A stretch of 64,000 nt of DNA from a beta proteobacterium L13 (GTDB lineage: Bacteria > Pseudomonadota > Gammaproteobacteria > Burkholderiales > Chromobacteriaceae), in the NCBI GenBank assembly GCA_000335715.1, contig AMYZ01000015.1:1-64000 (forward strand). The letters are read 5' to 3'. Made by a program: the position numbers and the translations under genes. The notes under the pieces are model-generated. The model was not told the origin of the DNA and did not search any database. It saw nothing but the letters and a program-made list of their open reading frames with translations. Below are positions 49,665 through 58,649 of the stretch, in pieces. Position 1 is the first letter of the stretch; the number at the start of each line of letters is the position of its first letter.

Positions 49665-50318
49665 TTAACCCGGCTTGCATAAGCTGCGCAGATAGCTGCC
49701 GGCGGTACGCAAATCCTGCTCGATAGCCGCACGAACGCCGTCTGCATCCTTGGCCAATAGCGCTTGCAACAGGGCACTATGGGCGTCGTTCATGGTTTTC
49801 CACACGGCCAGGTCCTGGTGCAGCTGGTTGGAAATGGGGCCCACGTACAGCCATACGGTTTCAATCAGTGACAGCAGCACCGGCGAGCCACTGGCCTGGT
49901 AGAGCAGCAAGTGGAACTGCTCGTTGGCGTCCAGGTAGGCTTTTACGTCGTCTGCCGCAATCGCCGTGTCCATGGCATGGCAGAGTGTCGCCAGCGCGGT
50001 GCGGCGGCCATCGTCCAGCCGGCTGGCCCCCAGCCAGGCGGCCTGGCCTTCCAGCAGGATACGGTTGAGCAGGATGTCGTCAAACTGGCTTACCGTCAGT
50101 TGCGGTACGGCCACGCCACAGTTGGGGATGTTCACCAGTGCTTTTTCTGCGGCCAACCTTTGCAGGGCAGCGCGTACCGGCATCTGGCTCACGCCCATCT
50201 CGTCGGCCAGATGCTTGATTTTCAGGCGTTCGCCCGGCAGCCAGCGGCCCAGCATCAGCCAGTGACGCAGCGTGTCGTAGGTTTCGTCTTGCAGGGTAGA
50301 GGCGTTGGCAGTCTTCAT
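49665..50318 (-). CDS. GntR-family (FCD) transcriptional regulator
   Basis: 217 residues from the ATG at 50318; a longer start near 50351 is possible. The winged helix includes YDTLRHWLMLGRWLPGERLKIKHLADEMGVSQMPVRAALQRLAAEKALVNIPNCGVAVPQ, the GntR signature. An FCD effector domain follows with metal-binding-type residues (DANEQFHLLLYQASG). It is divergent from the PuuA-like gene, and two identical palindromes lie between them, so it very likely controls that operon and possibly itself. Confidence 0.93.
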   Translation of the reverse strand: MKTANASTLQDETYDTLRHWLMLGRWLPGERLKIKHLADEMGVSQMPVRAALQRLAAEKALVNIPNCGVAVPQLTVSQFDDILLNRILLEGQAAWLGASRLDDGRRTALATLCHAMDTAIAADDVKAYLDANEQFHLLLYQASGSPVLLSLIETVWLYVGPISNQLHQDLAVWKTMNDAHSALLQALLAKDADGVRAAIEQDLRTAGSYLRSLCKPG

Positions 50319-50433
50319 GGTGTGTGATGCCCGCAGCGGTAGCTGGCGCATGTTGCGGAGTGTGCGTTTTGCAGGCTCAAGGGTAGGTGGCGCCCGCCAG
50401 CATAGCAGAAACGCCACAGGCTGCGCCGCAAAG

Positions 50434-50445
50434 ATTTGATCAAAT
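50434..50445. promoter_or_regulatory. Operator copy 1, perfect palindrome ATTTGATCAAAT
   Basis: A 12-bp perfect palindrome, the size and AT-rich form used by GntR/FadR regulators. It lies just upstream of the minus-35 of the rightward promoter. Confidence 0.8.
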
Positions 50446-50446
50446 A

Positions 50447-50474
50447 TTGACTGAGTTATTTGATCAAATATACA
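50447..50474 (+). promoter_or_regulatory. Probable promoter of the PuuA-like operon
   Basis: TTGACT (50447-50452), 16-base spacer, TATACA (50469-50474). The two operators flank the minus-35 and cover the spacer, as expected for repression. Confidence 0.6.
50458..50469. promoter_or_regulatory. Operator copy 2, perfect palindrome ATTTGATCAAAT
   Basis: Identical to copy 1, 24 bases centre to centre (just over two helical turns), so two dimers could sit on nearly the same face. It overlaps the spacer and minus-10. Confidence 0.8.
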
Positions 50475-50575
50475 TTGCCGGTCATCAAGCCTGCATTTGC
50501 TGCGTATTTCTGCCCTGCAAGGGGTGGATCGCCGGGCAAGGACGGGCAGCAACGGGCTTAGCAGAGGAGAACACC

Positions 50576-51913
50576 ATGAACGACACCCTGGCGGCGTTTA
50601 TACGCCAGCACCAGATCCACGAAATCGAATGCGTGATACCGGACATGACCGGCGTGGCACGCGGCAAGATCGTGCCCAAGAACCTGTTTCTGGCCGAGGA
50701 CAGCATGAAGATGTCCAAGGCGGTGCTCACCATCACCGTCAACGGCGAGTTTGCCGAGTTCGAACGCTTTGCCGGCGCCAACGACCCGGACATGGTATGC
50801 CGGCCGGACCCGGCCACCATCCGCCTGGTGCCGTGGGCCATCGAGCCGGTGGCGGTGGTGATTCATGATTGCGAGGATTTCGACGGCAAGCCGGTGGGCA
50901 TTTCGCCGCGGGCCGTGCTGCGCAAGGTGCTGAAACTGTACGAGGACAAGGGCTGGCGCCCGGTGGTGGCGCCAGAGATGGAGTTCTACCTGATCCGCCA
51001 GAACAACAACCCGCACGAGCCGCTGCGCCCACCGTCGGGCCGGGCAGGGCGCTCCGAGGTGGGGCGCCAGTCGTTTTCCATCGATGCGGTTAACGACTTT
51101 GACCCTTTCTTTCAGGAGCTGTCCACCTTTTGCCAGGCCGCCGAGCTGAACGTAGAGACGCTGATCCACGAGGTGGGTGCCGCGCAAATGGAAATCAACT
51201 TCAGCCACGGCGACGCCATGTCGCTGGCCGACCAGGTGTTCCTGTTCAAGCGCGCCGTGCGCGAAACCGCCTACCGTCACAATATTTTCGCCACCTTCAT
51301 GGCCAAGCCGATGGAGGGTGAGCCCGGCAGCGCCATGCACATCCATCAGAGCATCGTCAGCACGGCCAGCGGCGATAACATCTTCTCGCTGCCAGATGGC
51401 AGCCCCAGCCCGCTGTTTTTCCACCATATCGGCGGCATGCAGCGTTACCTGCCGCAGGCCATGCCGATGTTCGCGCCCTACGTCAACAGCTACCGCCGCC
51501 TGAGCCGCCACACCGCCGCGCCGATCAACGTGCGCTGGGGCTACGACAACCGTACCTGCGGTATTCGCATTCCGCCGTCCGGCCCGGCTGCTCGCCGGCT
51601 GGAAAACCGCGTACCCGGCGTGGATGTGAACCCCTACTTGGCCATGGCCGCCACGCTGGCCTGCGGTTACCTGGGCATGGTCAACGCCATCGAGCCGTCG
51701 GCGCCGATGGGCGACAGCGCCTATGACATGGACTACGAGCTGCCACGCAGCCTGGAAGACGCGGTGGAGCTGATGCAGGCTTGCCCCGAGCTGGCCGACA
51801 TTCTGGGCGAGGAGTTTGTGCAGGCTTTCTGCGCGGTGAAAGAGAAGGAGTTTGAAACCTTCAACCGCGCCATCACCGCCTGGGAGCGTGAGCACCTGCA
51901 GCTGCACGTCTGA
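50576..51913 (+). CDS. Glutamine synthetase family protein, gamma-glutamylputrescine synthetase-like
   Basis: 445 residues from the ATG at 50576 (GAGGAGA upstream). EIECVIPDMTGVARGKIVPKN at the N-terminus is typical of the PuuA/GlnA3-type branch. The metal and ATP regions are APEMEFYLI, EVGAAQMEINFSHGDA, GSAMHIHQSI and NVRWGYDNRTCGIRIPPSGPAARRLENRVPG. The adenylylation Tyr loop of GlnA is not evident. It would ligate glutamate to putrescine or another amine. A class III aminotransferase follows and a GntR regulator is divergent. Confidence 0.87.
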   Translation: MNDTLAAFIRQHQIHEIECVIPDMTGVARGKIVPKNLFLAEDSMKMSKAVLTITVNGEFAEFERFAGANDPDMVCRPDPATIRLVPWAIEPVAVVIHDCEDFDGKPVGISPRAVLRKVLKLYEDKGWRPVVAPEMEFYLIRQNNNPHEPLRPPSGRAGRSEVGRQSFSIDAVNDFDPFFQELSTFCQAAELNVETLIHEVGAAQMEINFSHGDAMSLADQVFLFKRAVRETAYRHNIFATFMAKPMEGEPGSAMHIHQSIVSTASGDNIFSLPDGSPSPLFFHHIGGMQRYLPQAMPMFAPYVNSYRRLSRHTAAPINVRWGYDNRTCGIRIPPSGPAARRLENRVPGVDVNPYLAMAATLACGYLGMVNAIEPSAPMGDSAYDMDYELPRSLEDAVELMQACPELADILGEEFVQAFCAVKEKEFETFNRAITAWEREHLQLHV

Positions 51914-51986
51914 TATCTGACAATATCGATAATAGGCAGGCTGCTGCCAGGGTTGGCCGCAGCCTTGCCACACAAAGGAGAACACC

Positions 51987-53354
51987 ATGGCCAAGGTACG
52001 CCACGGCATAGATTGGGATAAGGCTCAGGCGCTGATGGCCGCCGAGCGCGACACGTTCATCAACCGTATGCCACGTTCGCGCGCGCTATCGGCTACCGCT
52101 GCCGACCACCTGTTGTTCGGCGTGCCGCTGCACTGGATGAACGACTGGTCAACGCCGTTTTCGCTGTATGTGGATCAGGCGCGCGGCGCCCGCTTCCGCG
52201 ACGTGGACGGCCACGAGTACGTGGATTTCTGCCTGGGCGACACCGGCGCCATGTTCGGCCACAGCCCGCAGCCGGTCGCCGACGCCATCGCCCGCCAGGC
52301 GCAACGCGGCTACACCGCCATGCTGCCCAGCGCCGACGGCGTATGGGTGGCGCAAGAGCTGGCGCGCCGCTTCGGCATGCCGTACTGGCAGTTTGCGCTG
52401 TCGGCGTCCGACGCCAACCGCTTTGCCATCCGCTGGGCGCGCGCCATCACCGGCCGCAGCCAGGTGTTGATCTTTAATGGTTGTTACCACGGCACGGTGG
52501 ACGACGTGTTCGTCGACCTGGTAGATGGCCAGCCGCAAACGCGCGACAGCCTGCTGGGGCAGGTGTACGACATTACCCAGCACACGCGCAGCATCGAATT
52601 CAACGATCTGGCGGCGCTGGAGGCCGCATTGCAGGACGGGCAGGTAGCCTGCCTGCTGGCCGAGCCGGCCATGACCAATATCGGCATGGTGTTACCCGAG
52701 CCCGGCTTCTGGCAGCGGGCGCAGGCACTGTGCCGCCAGTACGGCACGCTGCTGCTGATTGACGAGACCCACACCATCAGCAGCGGCCCCGGTGGCTATA
52801 CCGCCGCCCACGGCCTGCAGCCAGACCTGTTTGTGGTGGGCAAACCGGTAGCGGGCGGCGTGCCATGCGCCGTGTACGGCTTTACCGAAGACGTGGCCCG
52901 CCGCGCCGAAGCCGCCAAGCGCCACGCGCCACCGGGGCATAGCGGCATCGGCACCACCCTTACGGCCAACCTGCTGGCCATGGCCGCCATGCGCGCCAAC
53001 CTGGCCGAGGTGATGACCGATGCCGCCTATCAGCACATGTTTGCTCTGGCCGAAAGGTTGGCCGCCGGCCTGCGCGACGTCATCACCCGCCATCACCTGC
53101 CGTGGTGCGTTACACAAGTAGGGGCGCGTACCGAGTTCCAGTTCACCGCTACGCCACCGCGCAATGGCAGCGAGGCCGACCGCATTCTGGACGGCGAGCT
53201 GGAGCACATCGTGCATCTGTTTCTGCTGAACCGCGGGTTACTGATCACGCCTTTCCACAATATGATTCTGGTGTGCCCTGACACCCGGGTGACAGATGTC
53301 GACCGGCTGGTTCAGGCTGTCGACCAGTTTGCCATCGCGGTGTCTACCCGCTAA
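51987..53354 (+). CDS. Class III pyridoxal-phosphate aminotransferase (GSA-aminotransferase-like)
   Basis: 455 residues; CAAAGGAGA before the ATG. The core motifs are GHEYVDFCLGDTGAMFGHSP, FNGCYHGTVDDV, LLIDETHTISSGPGGYTAAHG (Asp binding the PLP nitrogen) and DLFVVGKPVAGGVPCAVYG (catalytic Lys in VGKP). The N-terminal layout is closer to glutamate-1-semialdehyde aminotransferase relatives than to GABA or putrescine aminotransferase. In this operon it probably moves an amino group from an amine or its glutamylated form; the exact substrate cannot be told. Confidence 0.88.
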   Translation: MAKVRHGIDWDKAQALMAAERDTFINRMPRSRALSATAADHLLFGVPLHWMNDWSTPFSLYVDQARGARFRDVDGHEYVDFCLGDTGAMFGHSPQPVADAIARQAQRGYTAMLPSADGVWVAQELARRFGMPYWQFALSASDANRFAIRWARAITGRSQVLIFNGCYHGTVDDVFVDLVDGQPQTRDSLLGQVYDITQHTRSIEFNDLAALEAALQDGQVACLLAEPAMTNIGMVLPEPGFWQRAQALCRQYGTLLLIDETHTISSGPGGYTAAHGLQPDLFVVGKPVAGGVPCAVYGFTEDVARRAEAAKRHAPPGHSGIGTTLTANLLAMAAMRANLAEVMTDAAYQHMFALAERLAAGLRDVITRHHLPWCVTQVGARTEFQFTATPPRNGSEADRILDGELEHIVHLFLLNRGLLITPFHNMILVCPDTRVTDVDRLVQAVDQFAIAVSTR

Positions 53355-53469
53355 GCGCCACGCCACAGGCTGGCGTACAAGCCACTGCCAGCCTGTGGCT
53401 ATGCTATTGAAATGTGGTGTTTTGCCACGCGTTTGCTAAACTGGTGCACCCCCACGCCGGCTGCACGAC

Positions 53470-55386
53470 ATGAACGCACAGCACACTACAGACGAACATA
53501 CCCCCGCCACCCGTTACGACCTGATCATCCGCCTTCCCGAATCCCCGGATATGGCGCAGCTGCAACAGCAAGCCAGCACGCAGCTGCAGCTGGGTCACGA
53601 CAAAGCCACGCGCCTGATGCAGCACCTGGAGCAGCGTGGCGCTACCCGCATCAAAGCCGACATTGCGCAGGAAGAGGCCGAACGTACCGCACAAAACTTC
53701 CGCGACGCTGGCTTCCAGGTGGAAATGAAACCGGCGCTGGCGCTGCTGGACAAAAATGTCAGCGTAAGCGATAGCGAGTGCCCGGGCTGCCAGCGCATGA
53801 TGCGGCCAACCCCGCAGCGCCAGTGCCCGTACTGCCAGATTTACCTGGACAAGATCGACCCGGAAAAGCTGCGGCTCAAGCAGATTCGCGACGAAGAGCT
53901 ACGCAAGCTGAACGCACGCCTGCAGCGCGAAAGCGAGCTGGGCAGCCGCCAGAGTCAGGAAGACAGCGAGCGTGCGCTGCGCAACCGCATCCGCGCCGAG
54001 CTGGAAAAAGAACTGGGCTTGCATCAGCCGTGGATGGCTTTCTTTCGTGGTGGCCGCGGTGTATTACGCGCTGGCGTCATTGTCATACTGTTAAGCGGTG
54101 CGTTCTTTGGCGGTTATCGCCTGGCCTCGCCGTCTGGTCAGCCGTTGGCACCCGAGCAAAAGGCAGCCCTGGCGCAGGGCGTACTCAACCGCATCATGGG
54201 TGGCGGTCTGTCTACGCAGCCTGCCGACCTGGCGGCATTTGCGCAGTCTCCGGATGGCGCCTTGCTGGCACAGGGCAGTAGCGATTCGCTTTTGGCAAGC
54301 CAGCTTAGCGGCGAAGCCGCCGCGAGCGGGGAGTGGCAGGGAGTAGCGGCCAGCCTGCAGAAGTTGGCCGCACAAAACGGGGCCGCGCTGGGTGAAAAGC
54401 AAAACCTGGCGCTGGCACTGGTGGTGGCGCTGGCGGAAAGCGGCCAGGCACAGCGTGCCAACGAGCTATTGGCACGTTTGCAGGCCACGCCGGGCTACCA
54501 GGCAGACAGTGCCCGCAGTGCCGAGCTGCTGGCCAGCGCCTGGGTGCTGATGCAACGCCCGGGTGGTATCAGTACGCAAGCGCTCGACGAGCTGGCCAGT
54601 GAGGCTAGCCAGCTAAAACCGCAGGATGCCGCTGTGTTCTATGCGCGCGTTGCCAGTATGCTGGCCGCCAGCCCGCAGCTGTCGGCCAATGTGTGGCAGG
54701 CCTGGCTGGATAAAGCCCGCGCGCAGCTCCCGCTGCTGTCTGGTGCCGTGATGCGCGACTACACCACCAGCCAGCTGCTGCGCTGGCAGGCCCAGGCGCA
54801 GCTGAATGCCTTGCAAGCCAATGCGGCCAAGGGGCGATGGACCGAGGTAAAAACGCTGCTGGGCCAGCTGCAGGCCAGCCAGGCCGCTACGCCCGGCCCC
54901 GCGCTTACCCTGTTGCTGAGTCAGGGTGAGCTCGCCGCAGGCCATGCCCCGGCCGCCGCGCAACAGCTGGAGCAAGCGTATGCACTGGCCGCACAAGTCG
55001 CCGCCAAAGGCGACCCGGGCCTAGTGCTGCCGGCACTTGCCGACCATCAAGGCGCGTTGGCCATGGCCCCCTTGCTGGCCAAGCTTGATGGTGTCGTGGC
55101 GGCGCAGCAGGCTAACCTGCACGCCCCCTTGTACGGTGCCATGGCCACCATCGCTGCCGCCGCCGGCATGGAAGAAGCCAGTGCGCTCTACCAGCAGCGC
55201 GTGGCTGCCGCGCTGACCGGTAGCGAGGGCCGTGACGAGCAGATTCTGGCGCTGAGTGTGAGCTGCAGCACCAAGCTGGCACAGTATTACCTGCGCACCC
55301 GCCAGCCCGCGCTGGCCGAGCGGCAGCTACGCAAATCGGCCGCGGTGGTAGTGCCCTTGCTGCCCGAGGCGCCCGCCAGCAGCTAG
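53470..55386 (+). CDS. Zinc-ribbon single-span membrane protein, 638 residues, unknown
   Basis: The first 90 residues form a ferredoxin-like alpha/beta part (YDLIIRLPESPDMAQLQQQA...). A C4 zinc ribbon follows (CPGCQRMMRPTPQRQCPYC, about 100-118) and then a charged helix (about 125-180). One membrane span follows (VLRAGVIVILLSGAFFGGYRL, about 198-218), and then 400 Ala/Leu/Gln-rich helical residues that look like TPR-type repeats in the periplasm. The ATG at 53470 lacks a strong ribosome site. No family recognised. Confidence 0.8.
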   Translation: MNAQHTTDEHTPATRYDLIIRLPESPDMAQLQQQASTQLQLGHDKATRLMQHLEQRGATRIKADIAQEEAERTAQNFRDAGFQVEMKPALALLDKNVSVSDSECPGCQRMMRPTPQRQCPYCQIYLDKIDPEKLRLKQIRDEELRKLNARLQRESELGSRQSQEDSERALRNRIRAELEKELGLHQPWMAFFRGGRGVLRAGVIVILLSGAFFGGYRLASPSGQPLAPEQKAALAQGVLNRIMGGGLSTQPADLAAFAQSPDGALLAQGSSDSLLASQLSGEAAASGEWQGVAASLQKLAAQNGAALGEKQNLALALVVALAESGQAQRANELLARLQATPGYQADSARSAELLASAWVLMQRPGGISTQALDELASEASQLKPQDAAVFYARVASMLAASPQLSANVWQAWLDKARAQLPLLSGAVMRDYTTSQLLRWQAQAQLNALQANAAKGRWTEVKTLLGQLQASQAATPGPALTLLLSQGELAAGHAPAAAQQLEQAYALAAQVAAKGDPGLVLPALADHQGALAMAPLLAKLDGVVAAQQANLHAPLYGAMATIAAAAGMEEASALYQQRVAAALTGSEGRDEQILALSVSCSTKLAQYYLRTRQPALAERQLRKSAAVVVPLLPEAPASS

Positions 55387-55405
55387 CCCTGGGGCGCGTG
55401 CAAAG

Positions 55406-55442
55406 AAAAAGCCTGCCGGTGTTTAGCCGGCAGGCTTTTTTA
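55406..55442. terminator. Bidirectional terminator between convergent genes
   Basis: AAAAAGCCTGCCGG (55406-55419) with CCGGCAGGCTTTTT (55427-55440), serving the zinc-ribbon gene and leftward recN. Confidence 0.93.
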
Positions 55443-55458
55443 CGTTTGGCCAGGCGTG

Positions 55459-57120
55459 TCAGGCGTTATTGCCCAGCATCTCGCTGGCGTGCTGGCGCGT
55501 GGTGGCCGTGATGTCCTCGCCGCCCAGCATGCGGGCGATTTCCAGTACGCGGCCTTCTGCATCCAGCGGTGCAATGCGGCTCACCGTACGGCCGGCAGCG
55601 CTGGACTTGCTGACGCGCCAGTGCTGGTCACCGCACGAGGCCACTTGCGGCAGGTGGGTCACACACAGTACCTGATAGCGCTGGCCCAGCTGTTTGAGCA
55701 GCTTGCCCACTACCTCGGCCACGCGCCCGCCAATGCCGACATCCACTTCGTCAAAAATCAGCGTCGGTACGCTGGCTACCTGGCTGATGACGACCTGCAT
55801 GGCCAGGCTGATACGCGACAGCTCGCCGCCGGACGCCACCTTGGCCAGCGGGCGCAAGGTACTGCCCTGGTTGGCCGCCACCAGGTATTCGATGGTCTCC
55901 AGCCCGTGGGCGGTGGGTTCGCTGGCGGCGGACAGCTCGATGGCAAAGCGGGCACCTTCCATGGCCAGGCGCTGCATCTCGGTGCTGATGCGCGCTGATA
56001 GCTCGCTGGCTGCCTGGCGGCGCTTGCCGGACAGGCTTTCGGCCTGGGCGCGATAGCGCGCCAGCGCCGCGGCTTCGGCGGTGGCCAGGGCTTCCTGGTC
56101 GGTAGCGGCTTCCAGTGCGGCCAACTGTGTTTGCCAGTCGGCCAGTTTTTTGATCAGGTCTTCCGGCTGGCAGCGGTACTTGCGCGCCACGCCCATCAGC
56201 GCATCGATGCGGGCTTCCACCTCGATCAGCTGCTGCGGGTCGTCGTCGAAGCTGCTGCCGTAATCGCGCAGGCTATACACCACCTCGCGAAGCTCGGCGT
56301 CTACCGAGTCCAGCAGTGCCAGCGATTCGGCTAGCCGGGTGTCAAAGCCGGACAGCTTGCCCAGGCGGTTTTGTACCTGCGACAGCAGCGACAGGCAGTT
56401 GCCGTCCATGTCGGACAGTACGTCCACCGCCGACTGCGCCGACTGCGCCAGCTCGGCGGCGTTGGCCAGGCGCGAGTGTTGCTGGTTCAGCTGCGGCCAC
56501 TCGTCGGCTTGCAGCGCCAGCTCGGCCAGCTCGCCGATTTGCCAGGTCAGGCGTTCGCGTTCCACCTCGGACTCGCGCAGGCGCTTTTCAGCGTCTTCGC
56601 GCGCTTTGCGGGCGTGTTGCCAGTCTTGCCAGGCGGCGCGTACGTCACGCGACAGCTGGCTGGCGCCGGCGTAGGCGTCCAGCAGGCCGCGTTGCATCTC
56701 CGGCCGCACCAGCGACTGGTGCGCGTGCTGGCCGTGGATATCCACCAGATACTCGCCCATGCTCTTGAGCTGGCTCTGGGTGGCCTGCTGGCCGTTGATG
56801 AAGCTGCGCGAACGGCCGTTGCGGTCTACCAGGCGGCGAATCAAGAGCTCGCTGTCGTCACCCGACAAGGCGTTATCCGCCAGCCAGGCTTGCAGGTCCG
56901 GCTGGTGGGCGATGTCGAAGCTGGCGCTGATTTCGGCACGGTCGGCACCGTCGCGTATCTGACCGGCCTCGGCACGGTCGCCCAGCAGCAGGCCTAGCGC
57001 ATCCAGGATGATGGATTTGCCGGCACCGGTTTCGCCGGTGAGTACGGTAAAGCCCGGCTCGAACTCCAGCTGCAGCTGGTCCACGATGACAAAGTCTTTG
57101 ACGTTGAGCGTAAGCAGCAT
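55459..57120 (-). CDS. recN: DNA repair protein RecN
   Basis: 553 residues, SMC-like. Walker A TGETGAGKSIILDAL near residue 30-44, coiled-coil arms in the middle, then VASGGELSRISLAMQVV (signature) and TLIFDEVDVGIGGRVAEVVG (Walker B). It acts in double-strand break repair. It starts 9 bases after nadK in the same direction, the usual pairing in betaproteobacteria. Confidence 0.97.
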   Translation of the reverse strand: MLLTLNVKDFVIVDQLQLEFEPGFTVLTGETGAGKSIILDALGLLLGDRAEAGQIRDGADRAEISASFDIAHQPDLQAWLADNALSGDDSELLIRRLVDRNGRSRSFINGQQATQSQLKSMGEYLVDIHGQHAHQSLVRPEMQRGLLDAYAGASQLSRDVRAAWQDWQHARKAREDAEKRLRESEVERERLTWQIGELAELALQADEWPQLNQQHSRLANAAELAQSAQSAVDVLSDMDGNCLSLLSQVQNRLGKLSGFDTRLAESLALLDSVDAELREVVYSLRDYGSSFDDDPQQLIEVEARIDALMGVARKYRCQPEDLIKKLADWQTQLAALEAATDQEALATAEAAALARYRAQAESLSGKRRQAASELSARISTEMQRLAMEGARFAIELSAASEPTAHGLETIEYLVAANQGSTLRPLAKVASGGELSRISLAMQVVISQVASVPTLIFDEVDVGIGGRVAEVVGKLLKQLGQRYQVLCVTHLPQVASCGDQHWRVSKSSAAGRTVSRIAPLDAEGRVLEIARMLGGEDITATTRQHASEMLGNNA

Positions 57121-57129
57121 GGTGTTATC

Positions 57130-58005
57130 TCACAGCAGGCGCTCGCCCCAGTGGAGCTTGTGCCGCAGCATGTCGTAGTAGTTGTAGCCGATAGGGTGCA
57201 GCAGCTTCAGCGTGTTGCGGTAGCTGCGCACGATGACACGGTCCATTTCCATCAGGTCGCAGTGCGACTGGCCATCGAAATGCACGCGCGCATCCAGGCC
57301 ACGCGTCAGCATGAAGGACACTTCGCAGCTGTTGCTGATGGCAATCGGGCGGTTGCTGAGCGACTGCGGGCAAATCGGCACCAGCGCTACCGCCTGCAGG
57401 GTAGGGTGCAGGATAGGCCCGCCGGAGGCCAGCGAATAAGCGGTAGAGCCGGTAGGCGTGCTGATGATCAGGCCGTCGGAGCGCTGGCTGTAGACAAACT
57501 GGTTGTCGACAAACACCTCGAACTCGATCATGGCGCCCAGCGCGCCGCGGCTGATGACGACATCGTTAAAGGCCAACGCGCTGGCGATTTCGGCGTCTTC
57601 GCGAATCACCGACGCCTGCAGCAGGATGCGTTCTTCGGGCACGAACTGGCCATCCAGAATGCGGTCGATGGCGTCCAGCATTTCGTGCAGGGAAATATCG
57701 GTCATGAAGCCCAGCCGGCCCTGGTTGATGCCGACCAGCGGCACACGGTAGGGGGCCAGCACGCGGGCGACGGACAGCATGGTGCCATCGCCACCCAGCA
57801 CGATGACCAGGTCGGCCAGTTTGCCCAGGTCTACGCGCTCTACTACCGGGTAGCTGCCGTCTTCCAGGCCCGCGCAGCTTTCGGCATCGACCACGATATG
57901 AAAGCCGCGGCTGGTAAGGTGTGCGGCCAACTTCAGCAGCGATTCGATGATCTGGGGCTTGCTGTGGCGTGCCACCAGACCGATTTTATTGAAAAGACGT
58001 GTCAT
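57130..58005 (-). CDS. nadK: NAD kinase
   Basis: 291 residues. VIVLGGDGTMLSVAR is the GGDGT motif with the catalytic Asp, GRLGFMTDIS follows, and LIISTPTGSTAYSLASGGPILHP is the diagnostic TPTGSTAY segment. It phosphorylates NAD to NADP. Its start overlaps the stop of the response-regulator gene by ATGA, so it is co-translated with a two-component system. Confidence 0.98.
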   Translation of the reverse strand: MTRLFNKIGLVARHSKPQIIESLLKLAAHLTSRGFHIVVDAESCAGLEDGSYPVVERVDLGKLADLVIVLGGDGTMLSVARVLAPYRVPLVGINQGRLGFMTDISLHEMLDAIDRILDGQFVPEERILLQASVIREDAEIASALAFNDVVISRGALGAMIEFEVFVDNQFVYSQRSDGLIISTPTGSTAYSLASGGPILHPTLQAVALVPICPQSLSNRPIAISNSCEVSFMLTRGLDARVHFDGQSHCDLMEMDRVIVRSYRNTLKLLHPIGYNYYDMLRHKLHWGERLL

Positions 58006-58649
58006 TGCGTGGTGTCTTGCGCAGGCACCGGCTGTACAGCATCCAGTGCTTTCAGGTAGAAACGTACCAGCTCGGCCAGCGAGTTGATATCCAGTTTTTC
58101 AAACAGCTTGGCGCGGTGGGCCTCCACCGTGCGGGGGGACAGTGCCAGCTCGCGGGCGATTTCCTTGCTGGAGCGGCCCTCGGCCACGTAGCGCAAAATC
58201 AGGCGCTCGCGCTCGGTAATGCGTTCCAGTTTCTGGCGCACTTCCTGGGTTTCGGCTTCCTGCTTTTGCTGCTGGATGCTGATGCGGATGGCTTTTTTCA
58301 GGCTTTCCAGCAGCTGCACGGCGTTGATGGGCTTGGTCAGGAAGTCTACCGCACCACCACGAAAAGCGCGGCGGCACTCTTCTAGGTCGCCATGGCCGGT
58401 AATGAAAATGATGGGCATCTGGATGTTCTGCAGGTTCAGCATGTCCTGCAGCGCCAGGCCGGATGTTTGCGGCATGCGGATATCCAGCACCAGGCAGCCG
58501 ATCTCGTCCGGGCGGAATTTTTCCAGAAAAGCCTCGGCGTGCTCGAAGGTCTGCACGCGCAGGCCCTGGGTGCCGATGAGCAAGGCTAGCGAGTCCCGTA
58601 CGGCCGGGTCGTCATCGATGACAAAAATCGTTGGGGTCATGGATGCCAT
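58002..58649 (-). CDS. FixJ-type response regulator
   Basis: 215 residues. The receiver domain has acidic residues in FVIDDDPAVRDSL, phospho-acceptor Asp in CLVLDIRMPQTSG (near 55), Thr in FITGHGD and Lys in FLTKPIN. The LuxR-type helix-turn-helix is ITERERLILRYVAEGRSSKEIARELALSPRTVEAHRAKLFEKL. Start at 58649, or the second Met four codons in. It overlaps both neighbours: the kinase stop lies at its start and nadK at its end. Confidence 0.95.
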   Translation of the reverse strand: MASMTPTIFVIDDDPAVRDSLALLIGTQGLRVQTFEHAEAFLEKFRPDEIGCLVLDIRMPQTSGLALQDMLNLQNIQMPIIFITGHGDLEECRRAFRGGAVDFLTKPINAVQLLESLKKAIRISIQQQKQEAETQEVRQKLERITERERLILRYVAEGRSSKEIARELALSPRTVEAHRAKLFEKLDINSLAELVRFYLKALDAVQPVPAQDTTQ

